64,000 nucleotides of DNA from Poriferisodalis sp965208485. Lineage in GTDB: Bacteria; Actinomycetota; Acidimicrobiia; Acidimicrobiales; Poriferisodalaceae. The translations under genes were made by a program, and so were the position numbers. Location: NCBI RefSeq assembly GCF_965208485.1, contig NZ_OZ242344.1, positions 3,472,001 through 3,536,000 on the forward strand. The letters run 5' to 3'. Shown piece after piece: positions 16,630 through 26,065 of this stretch. Every line of letters begins with the position of its first letter. The first letter of the stretch is position 1. Below the pieces are notes generated by a model. The model saw nothing but the letters and a program-made list of their open reading frames with translations, had not been told where the DNA came from and did no database searches.

Positions 16630-17304
16630 CTAGATCGTGAAGGGTTCCCCGTCGCCCCGCTCGCGAACTGCGATCTCGGACACCGGCTTGCGGCTCAGCT
16701 TGGTGAGCTGCTTGGTCGGTTTGCCGATCGGCAGCAGTGCGCAGACTGCCTCCCAGTCCTCGAGGCCGAGGAATTCCTTGGCGGCGGGCTCGTTTGCCGA
16801 CAGCAGCGTGGTCATCGCTCCGCCCAAGCCTTCGCTGCGAGCACCCAGCAGGATGTTCCAGGCGAACGGGTACACCGATGCGCCGCTGACCACACCGATG
16901 CGATCCTGCTCCTTGTCGATCGAGGCGACCACGCGCAGATCGACGGTGATCACCAGCACCACCGGCACCTGATCCATGTGCGAGAACATCGGAAGCGGGA
17001 ATTTCAACGATTCGTCGGCCATGGCTTCTTCGATGTTCACCGACGAGGGGTTGTAGCTCTGCCAGTAGACCTCGCCTGCAGCAACCTGCGCAGCGGCGAC
17101 GCGCATTGCGGGGAAGCACAACTCGCCGAGACGCTTCTTGCGGGCGGGATCGCGCACCACGATGACTTTGTGGCCCTGGCGATTGCCGCCGCTGGCGGCG
17201 AACCGGGCATTGTCGAAGATGCGGTACAGCACCTCGTCGGCGACTTCGTCGTCGGTGAAGTCCCGAGCGGCGAACGTGGTGCGCATGACGTCGTAAAGCT
17301 CCAT
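16630..17304 (-). CDS. Nitroreductase family flavoprotein
   Basis: A 224-residue FMN nitroreductase-fold protein. MELYDVMRTTFAARDFTDDEV and NARFAASGGNRQGHKVIVV give the phosphate-binding and dimer regions, and AWNILLGARSEGLGGAMTTLL is the conserved central helix. Such enzymes reduce nitro, quinone or enone compounds with NAD(P)H. The start at ATG 17304 fits the family start; more upstream sequence is not conserved-looking. The carboxylase gene is divergent, starting 132 bp away. Confidence 0.82.
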   Translation of the reverse strand: MELYDVMRTTFAARDFTDDEVADEVLYRIFDNARFAASGGNRQGHKVIVVRDPARKKRLGELCFPAMRVAAAQVAAGEVYWQSYNPSSVNIEEAMADESLKFPLPMFSHMDQVPVVLVITVDLRVVASIDKEQDRIGVVSGASVYPFAWNILLGARSEGLGGAMTTLLSANEPAAKEFLGLEDWEAVCALLPIGKPTKQLTKLSRKPVSEIAVRERGDGEPFTI

Positions 17305-17435
17305 CGCGACAGTCAACCATCGTTGCCGTATGGACGCAGCGGGCCGCAAGAGTTCTTCGTGTGCGCGGCCCGTGGCCGTGCGCCACAATCCCCGGTGTCG
17401 AGAACCGATAGGCCAAGACCACATGGGGTAGTGCC

Positions 17436-20400
17436 GTGACGCTGAATCGAGTCCTCATCGCCAATCGCGGTGAGATTGCCATCCGCATCGCCAAAGCCGC
17501 CGACGCCCTGGGTTTGGACTCGGTGGCGGTGCATGCACCGGTCGACGAACGCTCACTGCATCTCACGGCTGCCGATGCCGTGGCGGCGCTGCCCGACGGC
17601 GACCCCATAGCGGCCTACCTGGACATCAGCGCGTTGATCGAACGAGCCCGAAGCCACGGGTGCGACTGTGTGCACCCCGGGTACGGATTCCTGGCCGAGA
17701 ACGCGTCGTTCGCACAAGCATGCGCAGATGCAGGACTCGTCTTTGTGGGTCCTTCGCCCGAAGTGCTCGAGCTGTTCGGCGACAAGGTGCGCGCCCGTGC
17801 ACTTGCTAGTTCGCTCGACATCCCCGTAGTGCCGGGCTCGGAGGGTTCCTTCACCGACGCGGCCGCTGCGGGCGACGCTGCAGCCGCCATCGGCTTCCCG
17901 GTGATGCTGAAGGCGGCGGCCGGGGGCGGCGGCCGGGGCATGCGAACGGTCGAGCGACCGCAGGATGTGGCAGAGGCCTTCGAGCGCTGTTCCAGCGAAG
18001 CCGCCGCGGCATTCGGCGACGGCACGATCTTCGCCGAGCGACTCCTTCAGCGGCCCCGCCATATCGAGGTGCAACTGCTGGCCGATCACCACGGCAGTGT
18101 GGTTCACCTCTTCGAGCGGGACTGTTCGGTGCAGCAGCGCAACCAGAAGGTCGTCGAGATCGCGCCGGCAACCGCCATCGACGGCGACCTCAGGGCTCGC
18201 CTTCATGACGATGCCGTACGCCTGGCCCGTGCAGCCGGGCTCATCAACGCGGCGACCGTGGAATTCCTCGTGGTGCCCGAGACCGGCGAGTACTTCTTCA
18301 TCGAGACCAACCCGCGCATTCAGGTCGAGCACACCGTCACCGAGCAGGTCACCGGCATCGACCTGGTGGAGGCTCAATTCCTGATCGCCGGCGGTGCCTC
18401 CCTGGGATCGGTCGGCATCGGCTCGCAGGATGCCGTCGAATGCCGTGGCTCTGCGGTGCAGGCCCGTGTGGTGGTGACGGGGAGCGGTGCGATCACGAGC
18501 TACCAGGAGCCGTCAGGGGCCGGGATCCGGGTCGACGCCGCGGGCTACGCCGGTTACAGCCCGCCGCCGAACTTCGATCCGCTGTTGGCGAAGGTGATCG
18601 GCTCGGCAGCCAGCCTGCACGGCGCCGTCGCCCGCACAGCCCGTGCACTGGCCGACTTCCACGTCGGCGGCCTGCGGACCAACATCGATCAGCTGCGGGC
18701 GATCCTTGAGCATCCCGATGTGTCCGCGGGCGATGCCCGCACGACGCTGCTGGCCGAGAACCCGGCGTTGTCAAGCGGTGCATCCGGTGGGGGCAACGGA
18801 CTCGCGGGCCCGCAAGCGTCGAAGCTCTCGGCGCTGCTCGAACCCACACCGGCGGATGACGGCAGCGCAAAGTCCGCGACCTCGACGACGTGGCCCGACC
18901 GGGCGATGGGTGCCGACGAAGTGGGGGTTGCCAGCCCGGTGGGGGCGAGTGTCGTCGAGGTCCGTGTCAGTACCGGCGACATGGTCACGGCCGGACAGAC
19001 GCTCGTGGTGCTGTCGGCAATGAAGATGGAAACCGAGGTCGTCGCGCCGTCGGCGGGATCGGTCACTGCGCTGCGTCCGATGCAGGCGGGCGAGACGATC
19101 GGCGCCGGAGACCTGCTCGCTGTGATCACGGCCGACGCAGATGCGTCCACAGCGCCGAGCGAAACGACCTCGGCAGCCGAGCTTGACCACGACGAGGGTT
19201 GGCTGCCGCAGCTTGACGATGTCCGCACGCTGCAGCAGCTCGCCGAGGATCGCCTCAGTCCCGAAAGCGAAGAACTGGGCGTCGTGCGCCAGCGGAACCG
19301 GGGCAAGCTGCACTGCCGGGACCGCATCCGCTTGCTCCTCGACGACGGCAGCTTTCGTGAGGTCGGCAGCCTCGCGGGTTTCGCTTCCTACGACGACGAG
19401 GGCGAGATCGCGGCATTCACGCCTGCCAACCACGTCGGCGGCACCGGCAAGATCGACGGCCGCGGCGTGATCGTGTGTGCTGATGACTTCACATCCCGTG
19501 GCGGCCACGCCGACGGCGCCATCGGTGCCAAGAGCTTCTATCTGGACCTGCTGTCCATGGAGTTGGGCGTGCCCTCGATTCGCCTGCTCGACGGCTCATC
19601 GGGCGGTGGCAGTGTCGCCTCCATGGTTCCCGAGCAGAAGCGGGAAGGCGAGAGCACTGCCAAGGAGAGCTCGGGCGCGATCCGCTCAGGCCGCCCCCGG
19701 GTGTCCGGAGGCGGCGGATCATTCCTGCCTTCCCATCTCGGCAGCACCGAATACGCAGAGCAGCTTGCGACGGTGCCCGTGGTGAACATGCTGTTGGGCA
19801 GCGTGGTCGGCATCGGCGCCGCGAAGGCCGTGCTGGGTCACTTCGCCGTCATGGTGCGCAACATCTCGCAGCTCTTCGTCGCCGGACCGCCGGTCGTGAG
19901 TCATGCGATGGGCTACGACATCTCCAAGGAAGACCTCGGCGATTGGCGCATCCACTGCACCAACGGCTCGGTCGACAACCTGGCCGATACCGAGCCGGAG
20001 GCCGCTGCGCAGGTGCAGCGGTTCCTGTCGTACCTGCCGTCATCGGTATACGAGGCGCCGCCGGTGCTCCCGCCCGATCCGGACGACCCCACTGACCGCT
20101 GCGAAGAAGAGCTGCTCACGCTGATTCCCCGCAAGCGCACCACCACCTTCGATATCCGTCGCGGGATCGAGCTGATCTGCGATCGCGGCTCGTTCTTCGA
20201 GATCGGGCCACTGTGGGGGACCGACCAGGTCGTCGGCTTCGCCCGCATGAACGGGCACCCGATCGGCGTGCTGGCATCGGATAGCCGCCACCCCAACGGC
20301 GGCGCGCTCACCGCAGACGGCTGCGACAAGCTCACGCGCCACATCGACCTGTGCGACGTGTTCCACGTGCCGATCCTGAACCTCGTTGACAACCCCGGCT

Positions 20401-20858
20401 TCGCGGTCGGCAAGGAGCACGAGATCACCGGCGCCATCCGCAAGGGCGCCACTTGGATGACCGCGTTCGCGCAGGCGACGGTGCCGATCTACACCGTGCT
20501 GATGCGGCGGAGCTTCGGCGTGGCCGGCAACAACTACGCCACGCCGCGACGACAGCACAGCGCCCGTGTGGCGTGGCCTGCTGCCGACGTGGGCGGCATC
20601 CCGCCCGAAGGCGGCATCGAAGCCGCCTACAAGCGGCAGCTCGCAGAAGCGGACGACCCGGTTGCGTTGCGGGCTGAGCTGGAGGCCCGCATCGAGGCGG
20701 CACGCGGCCCGATCGGCCCGCTGAACCGCTTCCAGATCGAGGAAATGATCGACCCGCGCGAAACCCGCCCGCTGATCTGCGAGTGGATCGACGGCGCGTA
20801 CGAGATCGTCCGCCGCCCCGTACGGCTCACTCAGCGTCCCATCGCGTTCCGTCCCTAA
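17436..20858 (+). CDS. Single-chain acyl-CoA carboxylase (BC-BCCP-CT)
   Basis: One 1140-residue polypeptide holds a full biotin-dependent carboxylase. Residues 1 to about 450 are biotin carboxylase (VLIANRGEIAIRI, AAAGGGGRGM, FIETNPRIQVEHTVTE). About 500-570 is a biotin carrier domain with LSAMKMETEV, where K530 is the biotinylation site. About 590-1140 is the carboxyltransferase, both beta-like and alpha-like halves (LDGSSGGGSVASM, NLVDNPGFAVGKEHE, RRSFGVAGNNYA). It adds CO2 to an acyl-CoA. Actinobacteria usually split these activities over two or more subunits, though single-chain long-chain acyl-CoA carboxylases are known in mycobacteria. The start is GTG 17436. Its end overlaps the end of a convergent pseudogene by 4 bp. 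Confidence 0.9.
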   Translation: MTLNRVLIANRGEIAIRIAKAADALGLDSVAVHAPVDERSLHLTAADAVAALPDGDPIAAYLDISALIERARSHGCDCVHPGYGFLAENASFAQACADAGLVFVGPSPEVLELFGDKVRARALASSLDIPVVPGSEGSFTDAAAAGDAAAAIGFPVMLKAAAGGGGRGMRTVERPQDVAEAFERCSSEAAAAFGDGTIFAERLLQRPRHIEVQLLADHHGSVVHLFERDCSVQQRNQKVVEIAPATAIDGDLRARLHDDAVRLARAAGLINAATVEFLVVPETGEYFFIETNPRIQVEHTVTEQVTGIDLVEAQFLIAGGASLGSVGIGSQDAVECRGSAVQARVVVTGSGAITSYQEPSGAGIRVDAAGYAGYSPPPNFDPLLAKVIGSAASLHGAVARTARALADFHVGGLRTNIDQLRAILEHPDVSAGDARTTLLAENPALSSGASGGGNGLAGPQASKLSALLEPTPADDGSAKSATSTTWPDRAMGADEVGVASPVGASVVEVRVSTGDMVTAGQTLVVLSAMKMETEVVAPSAGSVTALRPMQAGETIGAGDLLAVITADADASTAPSETTSAAELDHDEGWLPQLDDVRTLQQLAEDRLSPESEELGVVRQRNRGKLHCRDRIRLLLDDGSFREVGSLAGFASYDDEGEIAAFTPANHVGGTGKIDGRGVIVCADDFTSRGGHADGAIGAKSFYLDLLSMELGVPSIRLLDGSSGGGSVASMVPEQKREGESTAKESSGAIRSGRPRVSGGGGSFLPSHLGSTEYAEQLATVPVVNMLLGSVVGIGAAKAVLGHFAVMVRNISQLFVAGPPVVSHAMGYDISKEDLGDWRIHCTNGSVDNLADTEPEAAAQVQRFLSYLPSSVYEAPPVLPPDPDDPTDRCEEELLTLIPRKRTTTFDIRRGIELICDRGSFFEIGPLWGTDQVVGFARMNGHPIGVLASDSRHPNGGALTADGCDKLTRHIDLCDVFHVPILNLVDNPGFAVGKEHEITGAIRKGATWMTAFAQATVPIYTVLMRRSFGVAGNNYATPRRQHSARVAWPAADVGGIPPEGGIEAAYKRQLAEADDPVALRAELEARIEAARGPIGPLNRFQIEEMIDPRETRPLICEWIDGAYEIVRRPVRLTQRPIAFRP

Positions 20859-21411
20859 CGGCGCTTCCTCTCATCGCCGCCGATGGCACGGATGCGTGCC
20901 TCGTCGGCCAGATTCGCGACGAGCCCGCGGAAGATCACCTTGTGAACGGGAATCAGTGCCCACCAGTACAGACGTCCCAGCAGATCCTTGGGGTGGAACC
21001 GAGCCCGCTGGCGCAGCTCCACGCCGTCATCCACCTCGCTGAGTCGCCATTCCAGCCACGCTTCGCCGGGCACGCGCATCTCCGCCCTCAGGCGCAGCAG
21101 GCCGGGCGGCTCGCACGCCTCCACCCGGAAGAAGTCGACGGCGTCACCCATCCGTAGCTCGTCGGGATTGCGGCGGCCGCGCCGCATGCCGACGCCGCCG
21201 ATGAGCTTGTCGAACGCCCGCGCAGCTCCCACAGCTTCTGTGCCGTATACCAGCCGCGGTCGCCGCCGACGCCTGAAATGGCAGCGAACACGTCGCGGAT
21301 CGGCGCATCCACAACCTCGACGCGTTCATCGGCGTCGTGCCCGCGCTCGACCAAGTGCGGGACCAGCCGCCCGCCGACGTAGCCGGTCGCGCCGAGCACT
21401 CCTATCCGCAT
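20855..21411 (-). pseudogene. NmrA/DUF2867-type NAD(P)-binding reductase, internal deletion and frameshift
   Basis: The N-terminus MRIGVLGATGYVGGRLVPHL is a complete Rossmann start. After only about 28 residues it jumps to DERVEVVDAPIRDVFAAISG and GGDRGWYTAQKLWELRG, which belong to the C-terminal DUF2867 domain, so most of the Rossmann domain (a few hundred residues in intact relatives) is missing. After LWELRG the frame shifts by one and continues FDKLIGGVGMRRGRRNPDELR, DAVDFFRVEACEPPGLLRLRAEM, through ARFHPKDLLGRLYWWALIP to a TAG at 20855. The deletion plus frameshift makes this non-functional, unless it is an assembly artefact. Confidence 0.85.
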
Positions 21412-21479
21412 GACCCCAGTCCGCATGACCCCAGCATCGCTCTGGCCCCGAGGTTCCGGTCGTCGCGATGGCGTCGAGT

Positions 21480-22943
21480 TCAGGCGGGTTCGACTGACCA
21501 GACCTCGGGCGCGGTTCGCGGCGGGAACTGGGGCGCTGAGGTCAGCGGTCCGTTCGCCGCGATGCCTGCTGTCGCTGCAGGGCGTCCGGCAGCAGCGCCG
21601 TTAGGAGTGACGGCCGGTCCTGATGGAGGAATCCCGGGTTGCGGGCGGTCGGCAGTGGACGCCGGCTGGACATGCTGGACAGGCGCCGGCGCGAGGGCGC
21701 CCACGTAGTCCCGCACCGGATTGCCGCTGAAGCTGTAGACGGCGAGACCGACGATGGCGATCAGGGCAATGGTCAGGAAAGCCAGCCGGTAGCTGTACAC
21801 GTCCCGGAGCACGCCGACGAAGAGCGGACCCGTGGCGGCACCGAACACCATCAGGAGCGAGCCGAAGCCGTAGATCCGCGGGTAGTCCTTCACTCCGAAG
21901 GCGTCAGCCAGGATCAGCGGGTGCAGCATCAGCAGATTGCCCATGGCGGCACCGAGAACCACGACTCCCGGCAGCAGCAGTCCCCAGTCGCCTGCGAGCG
22001 CCAACAGGCAAAGCCCGGCTGTCTGCACCACCATCAGGCCACCCGACAGCAGCCGCATCGGCACCTTGGCCGCCGCAATGCCGCCGCCGATCCTGGCTAC
22101 GACGCTGGTGCCAGCAAGCAACGCCAAGGCGGTGCCTGCTGCCTCGATGCCGATGCGCGAGTCGGCGAGGTTGTGCAGATGGTGGATGGCGCCGACTTGG
22201 CTTCCCATCACCAGCACAAATCCAATCGAGACAAAGATGAAGAACCGGGTGCGAATCGCCTGCTCGAAGGGCGTCCCCGGCACGTCGTCGCTTTGGCTGC
22301 TGCTCGTCGCGCTTGCGCCGTCGGGCAGCAAACCCACATCGCGGGGCCATGCCCGCAACAGCAGCCAAGTCAGCGCCAGAATCGATACGCCGTAGATCAA
22401 CGCGTAGCGCCATGCCCAATACACCAGCGTGTCTGCTGCGATCTGGCTGCTCATGCGTCGAGTGATGACGATGCCGCCAATCGACAGGCCGGTGGACGCT
22501 ATCGAGAGTGCCACCGAGCGCCGGCGTTCGAACCAGCGCGTCACCAGGGTGGTCGTGGGAACCAGTCCGGCCAATCCGAATCCGATGCCGAAGATCAACA
22601 TCACTCCGATGAGCTGCCACCAAGTCCGGACTTCGCTCAGCAGGCCGAGTCCGGCGGCACCAATGGCGGCACCGATCGTGAGCACCCAGCGCACGTCGAA
22701 CCGGCTGATCAGCTTGCCGGTGAAGTAGCCGAGTACACCTGAGGAGCCCAAGAAAACCGTGGTGCCCAGGCCAGCCATCCACGTCGGAAAGCCCTGTTCT
22801 TTCACTAGCGCCGTCAAGAAGACGCCTTGGCCATAGAACGCGAATCCCGAAGTGATCATCATCACCCCGAAGACGCCGGCCAGCACGACCCAGCCCCGAA
22901 CGAACGGCTGGCTGCGCTCAGCAGTCGCCACCGGCACATTCAT
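21480..22943 (-). CDS. MFS transporter
   Basis: A 487-residue major-facilitator protein with about twelve hydrophobic segments. The first half contains YFTGKLISRFDVRWVL and FGLAGLVPTTTLVTRWFERRRSVALSIA, the usual loop 2-3 and helix 4-5 signatures. The layout resembles the monocarboxylate/oxalate-formate antiporter branch, which moves organic anions. A hydrophilic Ala/Pro-rich tail of about 60 residues follows the last helix. An MDR dehydrogenase is transcribed divergently; the 152-bp gap contains a perfect 12-bp palindrome at 22978-22989 that could be a shared operator. Confidence 0.85.
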   Translation of the reverse strand: MNVPVATAERSQPFVRGWVVLAGVFGVMMITSGFAFYGQGVFLTALVKEQGFPTWMAGLGTTVFLGSSGVLGYFTGKLISRFDVRWVLTIGAAIGAAGLGLLSEVRTWWQLIGVMLIFGIGFGLAGLVPTTTLVTRWFERRRSVALSIASTGLSIGGIVITRRMSSQIAADTLVYWAWRYALIYGVSILALTWLLLRAWPRDVGLLPDGASATSSSQSDDVPGTPFEQAIRTRFFIFVSIGFVLVMGSQVGAIHHLHNLADSRIGIEAAGTALALLAGTSVVARIGGGIAAAKVPMRLLSGGLMVVQTAGLCLLALAGDWGLLLPGVVVLGAAMGNLLMLHPLILADAFGVKDYPRIYGFGSLLMVFGAATGPLFVGVLRDVYSYRLAFLTIALIAIVGLAVYSFSGNPVRDYVGALAPAPVQHVQPASTADRPQPGIPPSGPAVTPNGAAAGRPAATAGIAANGPLTSAPQFPPRTAPEVWSVEPA

Positions 22944-22977
22944 CGCGGAACAGCCTGCCAGCTAACTTGCCCCGATG

Positions 22978-22989
22978 CGCCTGCAGGCG
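22978..22989. promoter_or_regulatory. Perfect 12-bp palindrome between divergent genes
   Basis: CGCCTGCAGGCG lies in the 152-bp gap between the MFS gene (minus) and the MDR dehydrogenase gene (plus), 35 bp from the MFS start. The position suits an operator for a regulator of both genes, but a chance palindrome is possible in DNA this GC-rich. Confidence 0.3.
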
Positions 22990-23095
22990 AGCATGCTCGT
23001 CGTCGCTTGCGACGGTTTGACGCACATGAGCCAGCACTCGTGGGATCGATGAGACTGTCCGGTCGCCGGGTGGCGCTGAAAGTGAGACCAAGCCC

Positions 23096-24160
23096 ATGGA
23101 GATGATGAAGGCCGGCCGGATGGTCGACGTCGGCCGCATGGAGTGCGAGGAGATCCCCGTGCCGGCGTTGGGCGGGGTTTCGTCGGGGGCCGCACCATCG
23201 AGCCGTCCCGACGCGGCGCTGGGCATGACGGCGGTCGACCACGACGTGCTCATCCGCTCCGAGATGGCGTCGATCTGCGGCAGCGACCTGCACATGGTGA
23301 TGATGGGAGCCGGTCTTGCGCACCGCCCGCCGTGCCCGCATGGTTTCCCCGGGCACGAGGGCATCGGCATGGTGGTCGAGAGTCGCAAACCCGGCCTCGC
23401 TGAGGGAACCCATGTGCTGACGTTCCCGAATCCGCCGGTGGGCGAGTGCTTCAACGCTTTCCAGCGCATCAACTCCGGCTATTGCGTACCGCTGCCGGCC
23501 GGCGACGTGCCGCGCTCTCACCTGCTGATGGGCCAGCAGCTCGGCACGGTGATCTACGCCATGCGCCAGCATCCCCGAGATGTCTCCGGCGAGACCGTCC
23601 TCGTGATGGGCCAGGGTTCCGCAGGCCTGTTCTTCACCTATCTGCTCAAGCGGGCCGGCGCAGAACGGGTGATTGTCTCGGACCTTTCACCGACGCGCCT
23701 GGCGGTTGCCGAGGCCTACGGCGCCGACGAGTGTCTGAACGCGGCCGAACTCGGGAATCCTGGCGTCATCGAGGCCGTCAAGGACATGACCGATGGTCGT
23801 GGTGCCGACTACGTCGTTGAGGCGGTCGGTCGCTCAGACACGTTTTTGGACTCCGTCGAGCTCGTGCGCATGGACGGACAGCTCCTGTGGTTCGGGCTGC
23901 CGTCGACCGACGACAACATCCACGTCCGCTTCCAGAAGTTCTTTCGCAAACGGCTCGCGGCGGCGAGCACCTACGGGGCGCAGGACGAGCCCGGCGCGAT
24001 GTCATTCCGCCAAGCGCTGCGTCTCATCGCCTCGGGCGACATCGACGTGTCGCCGCTGCTGAGCCACGTGTTCGACGTGAGCGAGATCGGCGATGCCTTC
24101 CGGCTCGCTCACGAACCCCACGACGCCGGCGCGCTCAAGGTTTCTGTCAGCTTCAGCTGA
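23096..24160 (+). CDS. Zinc-type medium-chain dehydrogenase/reductase
   Basis: A 354-residue MDR enzyme. The catalytic-zinc region is seen as MASICGSDLH (Cys) and GFPGHEGIGMVVE (His-Glu), and the NAD(P) fold as VLVMGQGSAGLFFTYLLKRAGAERVIVSD. The segment usually holding the four structural-zinc cysteines is unusual here (GECFNAFQRINSGYC), so the structural zinc may be absent. The probable substrate is an alcohol or polyol. ATG 23096 is used; ATG 23102 and 23105 are alternatives. It is divergent to an MFS transporter, which could import its substrate. Confidence 0.82.
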   Translation: MEMMKAGRMVDVGRMECEEIPVPALGGVSSGAAPSSRPDAALGMTAVDHDVLIRSEMASICGSDLHMVMMGAGLAHRPPCPHGFPGHEGIGMVVESRKPGLAEGTHVLTFPNPPVGECFNAFQRINSGYCVPLPAGDVPRSHLLMGQQLGTVIYAMRQHPRDVSGETVLVMGQGSAGLFFTYLLKRAGAERVIVSDLSPTRLAVAEAYGADECLNAAELGNPGVIEAVKDMTDGRGADYVVEAVGRSDTFLDSVELVRMDGQLLWFGLPSTDDNIHVRFQKFFRKRLAAASTYGAQDEPGAMSFRQALRLIASGDIDVSPLLSHVFDVSEIGDAFRLAHEPHDAGALKVSVSFS

Positions 24161-24355
24161 CCGCCTCCATGTCCGAGGGGTTGTTGAGGTGCTCTTGTGA
24201 CAGTGCTTGTCGCAGTCTCGATCTTCTGTGCGCGCTGGTCCAATTGGAGCGATGTATCCATCTTGTGTCTGATTAGTGCTGCAAATGGCATCGTATCCAT
24301 ATGGAATAGGTACAACTTCTTGGCGCTTCGCGGTTTTGCTCAGTGCTTGCGGTTC

Positions 24356-24934
24356 GTCTTCAGGCACGTTGGCGCGCCGATCGTCGACGACAGCACTGTC
24401 GAGACGATCGAGTCGTTCAGCATCGAGATCGCGTACCTCACCGGAACTCCGGCCGCCGACACGACCGCGACAGCGACGATTGTCGATAACGACGGGACTG
24501 TTCTGGGTCTGCCTTCGGTCGCGCCGTGCGACGGGATTGTGCTGAGTGGTCGGGTGGCTGGGGTGTTCGATATCGCACAGTCGGGCTACGCGAGTGATTC
24601 TCATGCGTTCGTCGACATCGATGTGACCTGCGGCAGTCCCAGTGGTGCGGTGGGGCTGCCGGCCGGCGTGGGGGTCGTGTCGGGCCCCGCGTCAAGTCTG
24701 GGGGCGAGCAGTCATTGCATCACCCGTGTCGGCACACAGCGGCTGACCCGCTCGACCGGCGCAGGCCAGGGCTGCGTCACCTACACGGTGACGCGATCGA
24801 TCAGCGGGTACACGGCGGGCCGCTCGACGCACATCGTTCGCATCCCCGACAGCAGCATCGGGCGGATGCATCAGCTGCTGGTGTGGGTGGACGCCGACCG
24901 CGACCGCACCTACGACGCCGGCATCGAGCCCGGC
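24356..24934 (+). pseudogene. Remnant of a Calx-beta-containing secreted protein
   Basis: The frame encodes the C-terminal half of a Calx-beta domain (DDSTVETIESFSIEIAYL, then ADTTATATIVDND). Beta-rich sequence with cysteines follows (SVAPCDGIVLSGRVAGVFD, VTYTVTRSISGYTAG), ending HQLLVWVDADRDRTYDAG. These are pieces of a large extracellular or adhesion-type protein. No signal peptide or credible start is present upstream; the sequence before 24356 has lower GC and is not recognisable. The frame runs straight into a transposase fragment at 24935, so the protein was cut off by insertion of an IS element. Confidence 0.65.
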
Positions 24935-25290
24935 ATGACGACCGCGGAGCACGGCGAGCTTGTGGCGTTGCGCAAGCGGGTACGCGAGCTCGAGACCGAG
25001 CTGGCGATCCATCGTCGAGCGACCGAGCTGGGTAAGAGGGACGTCGGCCCAAAAGGAAGTTCGCGGCCATACCGAGCACCCCACCCGCGAGGGCAAGGTC
25101 TGCTGCGCTGTGGTGCTCGACACCTTCAGCCGCCGCGTCGTGGGCTGGACCCGCCGACTCCCGGGCCACCGCGTCGCTGGCCGCCAACGCCTTGGAAATG
25201 GCGATCGAGGGCCGCAACCCCACCGCCGACGAGACCGTCACCCCGCAGCGACCACCGCACACGCATCCACGAAACTCAAGGACCCCCAGA
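24935..25290 (+). mobile_element. Degraded IS3-family insertion sequence
   Basis: Three pieces in different frames recall an IS3-family transposase. MTTAEHGELVALRKRVRELE is the leucine-zipper end of OrfA. PTREGKVCCAVVLDTFSRRV, then VGW, is the integrase-core block with the second DDE aspartate. SRATASLAANALEMAIEGRN followed by a SDHRTRIHE-like block matches the region leading to the third core motif. Most of OrfB is deleted and the rest is frameshifted, so the element is dead. Terminal inverted repeats were not found. Confidence 0.75.
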
Positions 25291-25354
25291 GCCTCCGCCG
25301 CTGCCGGGGTGAGCGCACCGCCGCGTAAGGGTCAAGCCAACGCGCGTACGCCTG

Positions 25355-26056
25355 CTAGCGCAGGCCGATGCGATCGAGCACCGTGGAGGTGTCGGCCACC
25401 AGGCCGGTATAGAAGGCGCCGAATTCGCCGTAGACGGCGCTGGCCTCGTCGAAGCGCATCGTGTACACGACGTCCTTGAGGTCGTCGAGGTGCTCGCCGA
25501 ACAGCGTCACGCCCCACTCGAAGTCGTCGACGCCGGTGGACCCGGTCACGACCTGGGTGATCCGGCCCCGGAACTTGCGGCCCGACGTGCCGTGCTCGTA
25601 CATCAGCTCACGCCGCTCGTCATAGGGCAGCGTGAACCAGTTCCCGCTGCCGGGGCCCGCTGCGTTGCGGCGCTTGGACATCGGATAGAAGCAGAACGCC
25701 TGCTTGCCCTCGGGCGGCAGCTGCGGGTACAGCCGCGGGGTCTTCATCTCGGGCGGCAGATCCGGCGCGTACTCGCTCACCTCGGTCATCGAGACGTAGC
25801 TGTCGGCGACATCGAGACCCGCCTGCTGCAAGCGCGTCTGCAGGACTCGCAGCCGCCACAGGTCAGGACCCAGCGCCATGACGCCCACATCGGCCTTGTG
25901 ACCCAACACGGCCACCACCAGCACATGGTGATCGTCGTCGGCCGTGCTCTCGATGGCGGCAAGCACCCCCGCACGGTCGGCGGCAGGCGTGAGCTTGCAG
26001 AACAGGTGCAGCACGCCCCATCCCACCGACGTCGTCACTTCAGGCTGCTGCGACAC
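25355..26056 (-). CDS. hemQ: Coproheme decarboxylase HemQ (chlorite-dismutase family)
   Basis: A 233-residue protein of the chlorite-dismutase superfamily that converts coproheme III to heme b in the coproporphyrin-dependent pathway of Actinobacteria and Firmicutes. The signature CFYPMSKRR supplies the catalytic tyrosine, MYEHGTSGRKFRGR contains the heme-ligand histidine, and TQVVTGSTGVDDFEWGVTLF is the conserved C-terminal block. The start is GTG 26056. The fdhD gene ends 9 bp upstream on the same strand. Confidence 0.9.
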   Translation of the reverse strand: MSQQPEVTTSVGWGVLHLFCKLTPAADRAGVLAAIESTADDDHHVLVVAVLGHKADVGVMALGPDLWRLRVLQTRLQQAGLDVADSYVSMTEVSEYAPDLPPEMKTPRLYPQLPPEGKQAFCFYPMSKRRNAAGPGSGNWFTLPYDERRELMYEHGTSGRKFRGRITQVVTGSTGVDDFEWGVTLFGEHLDDLKDVVYTMRFDEASAVYGEFGAFYTGLVADTSTVLDRIGLR

Positions 26057-26065
26057 GGGCGAAGC

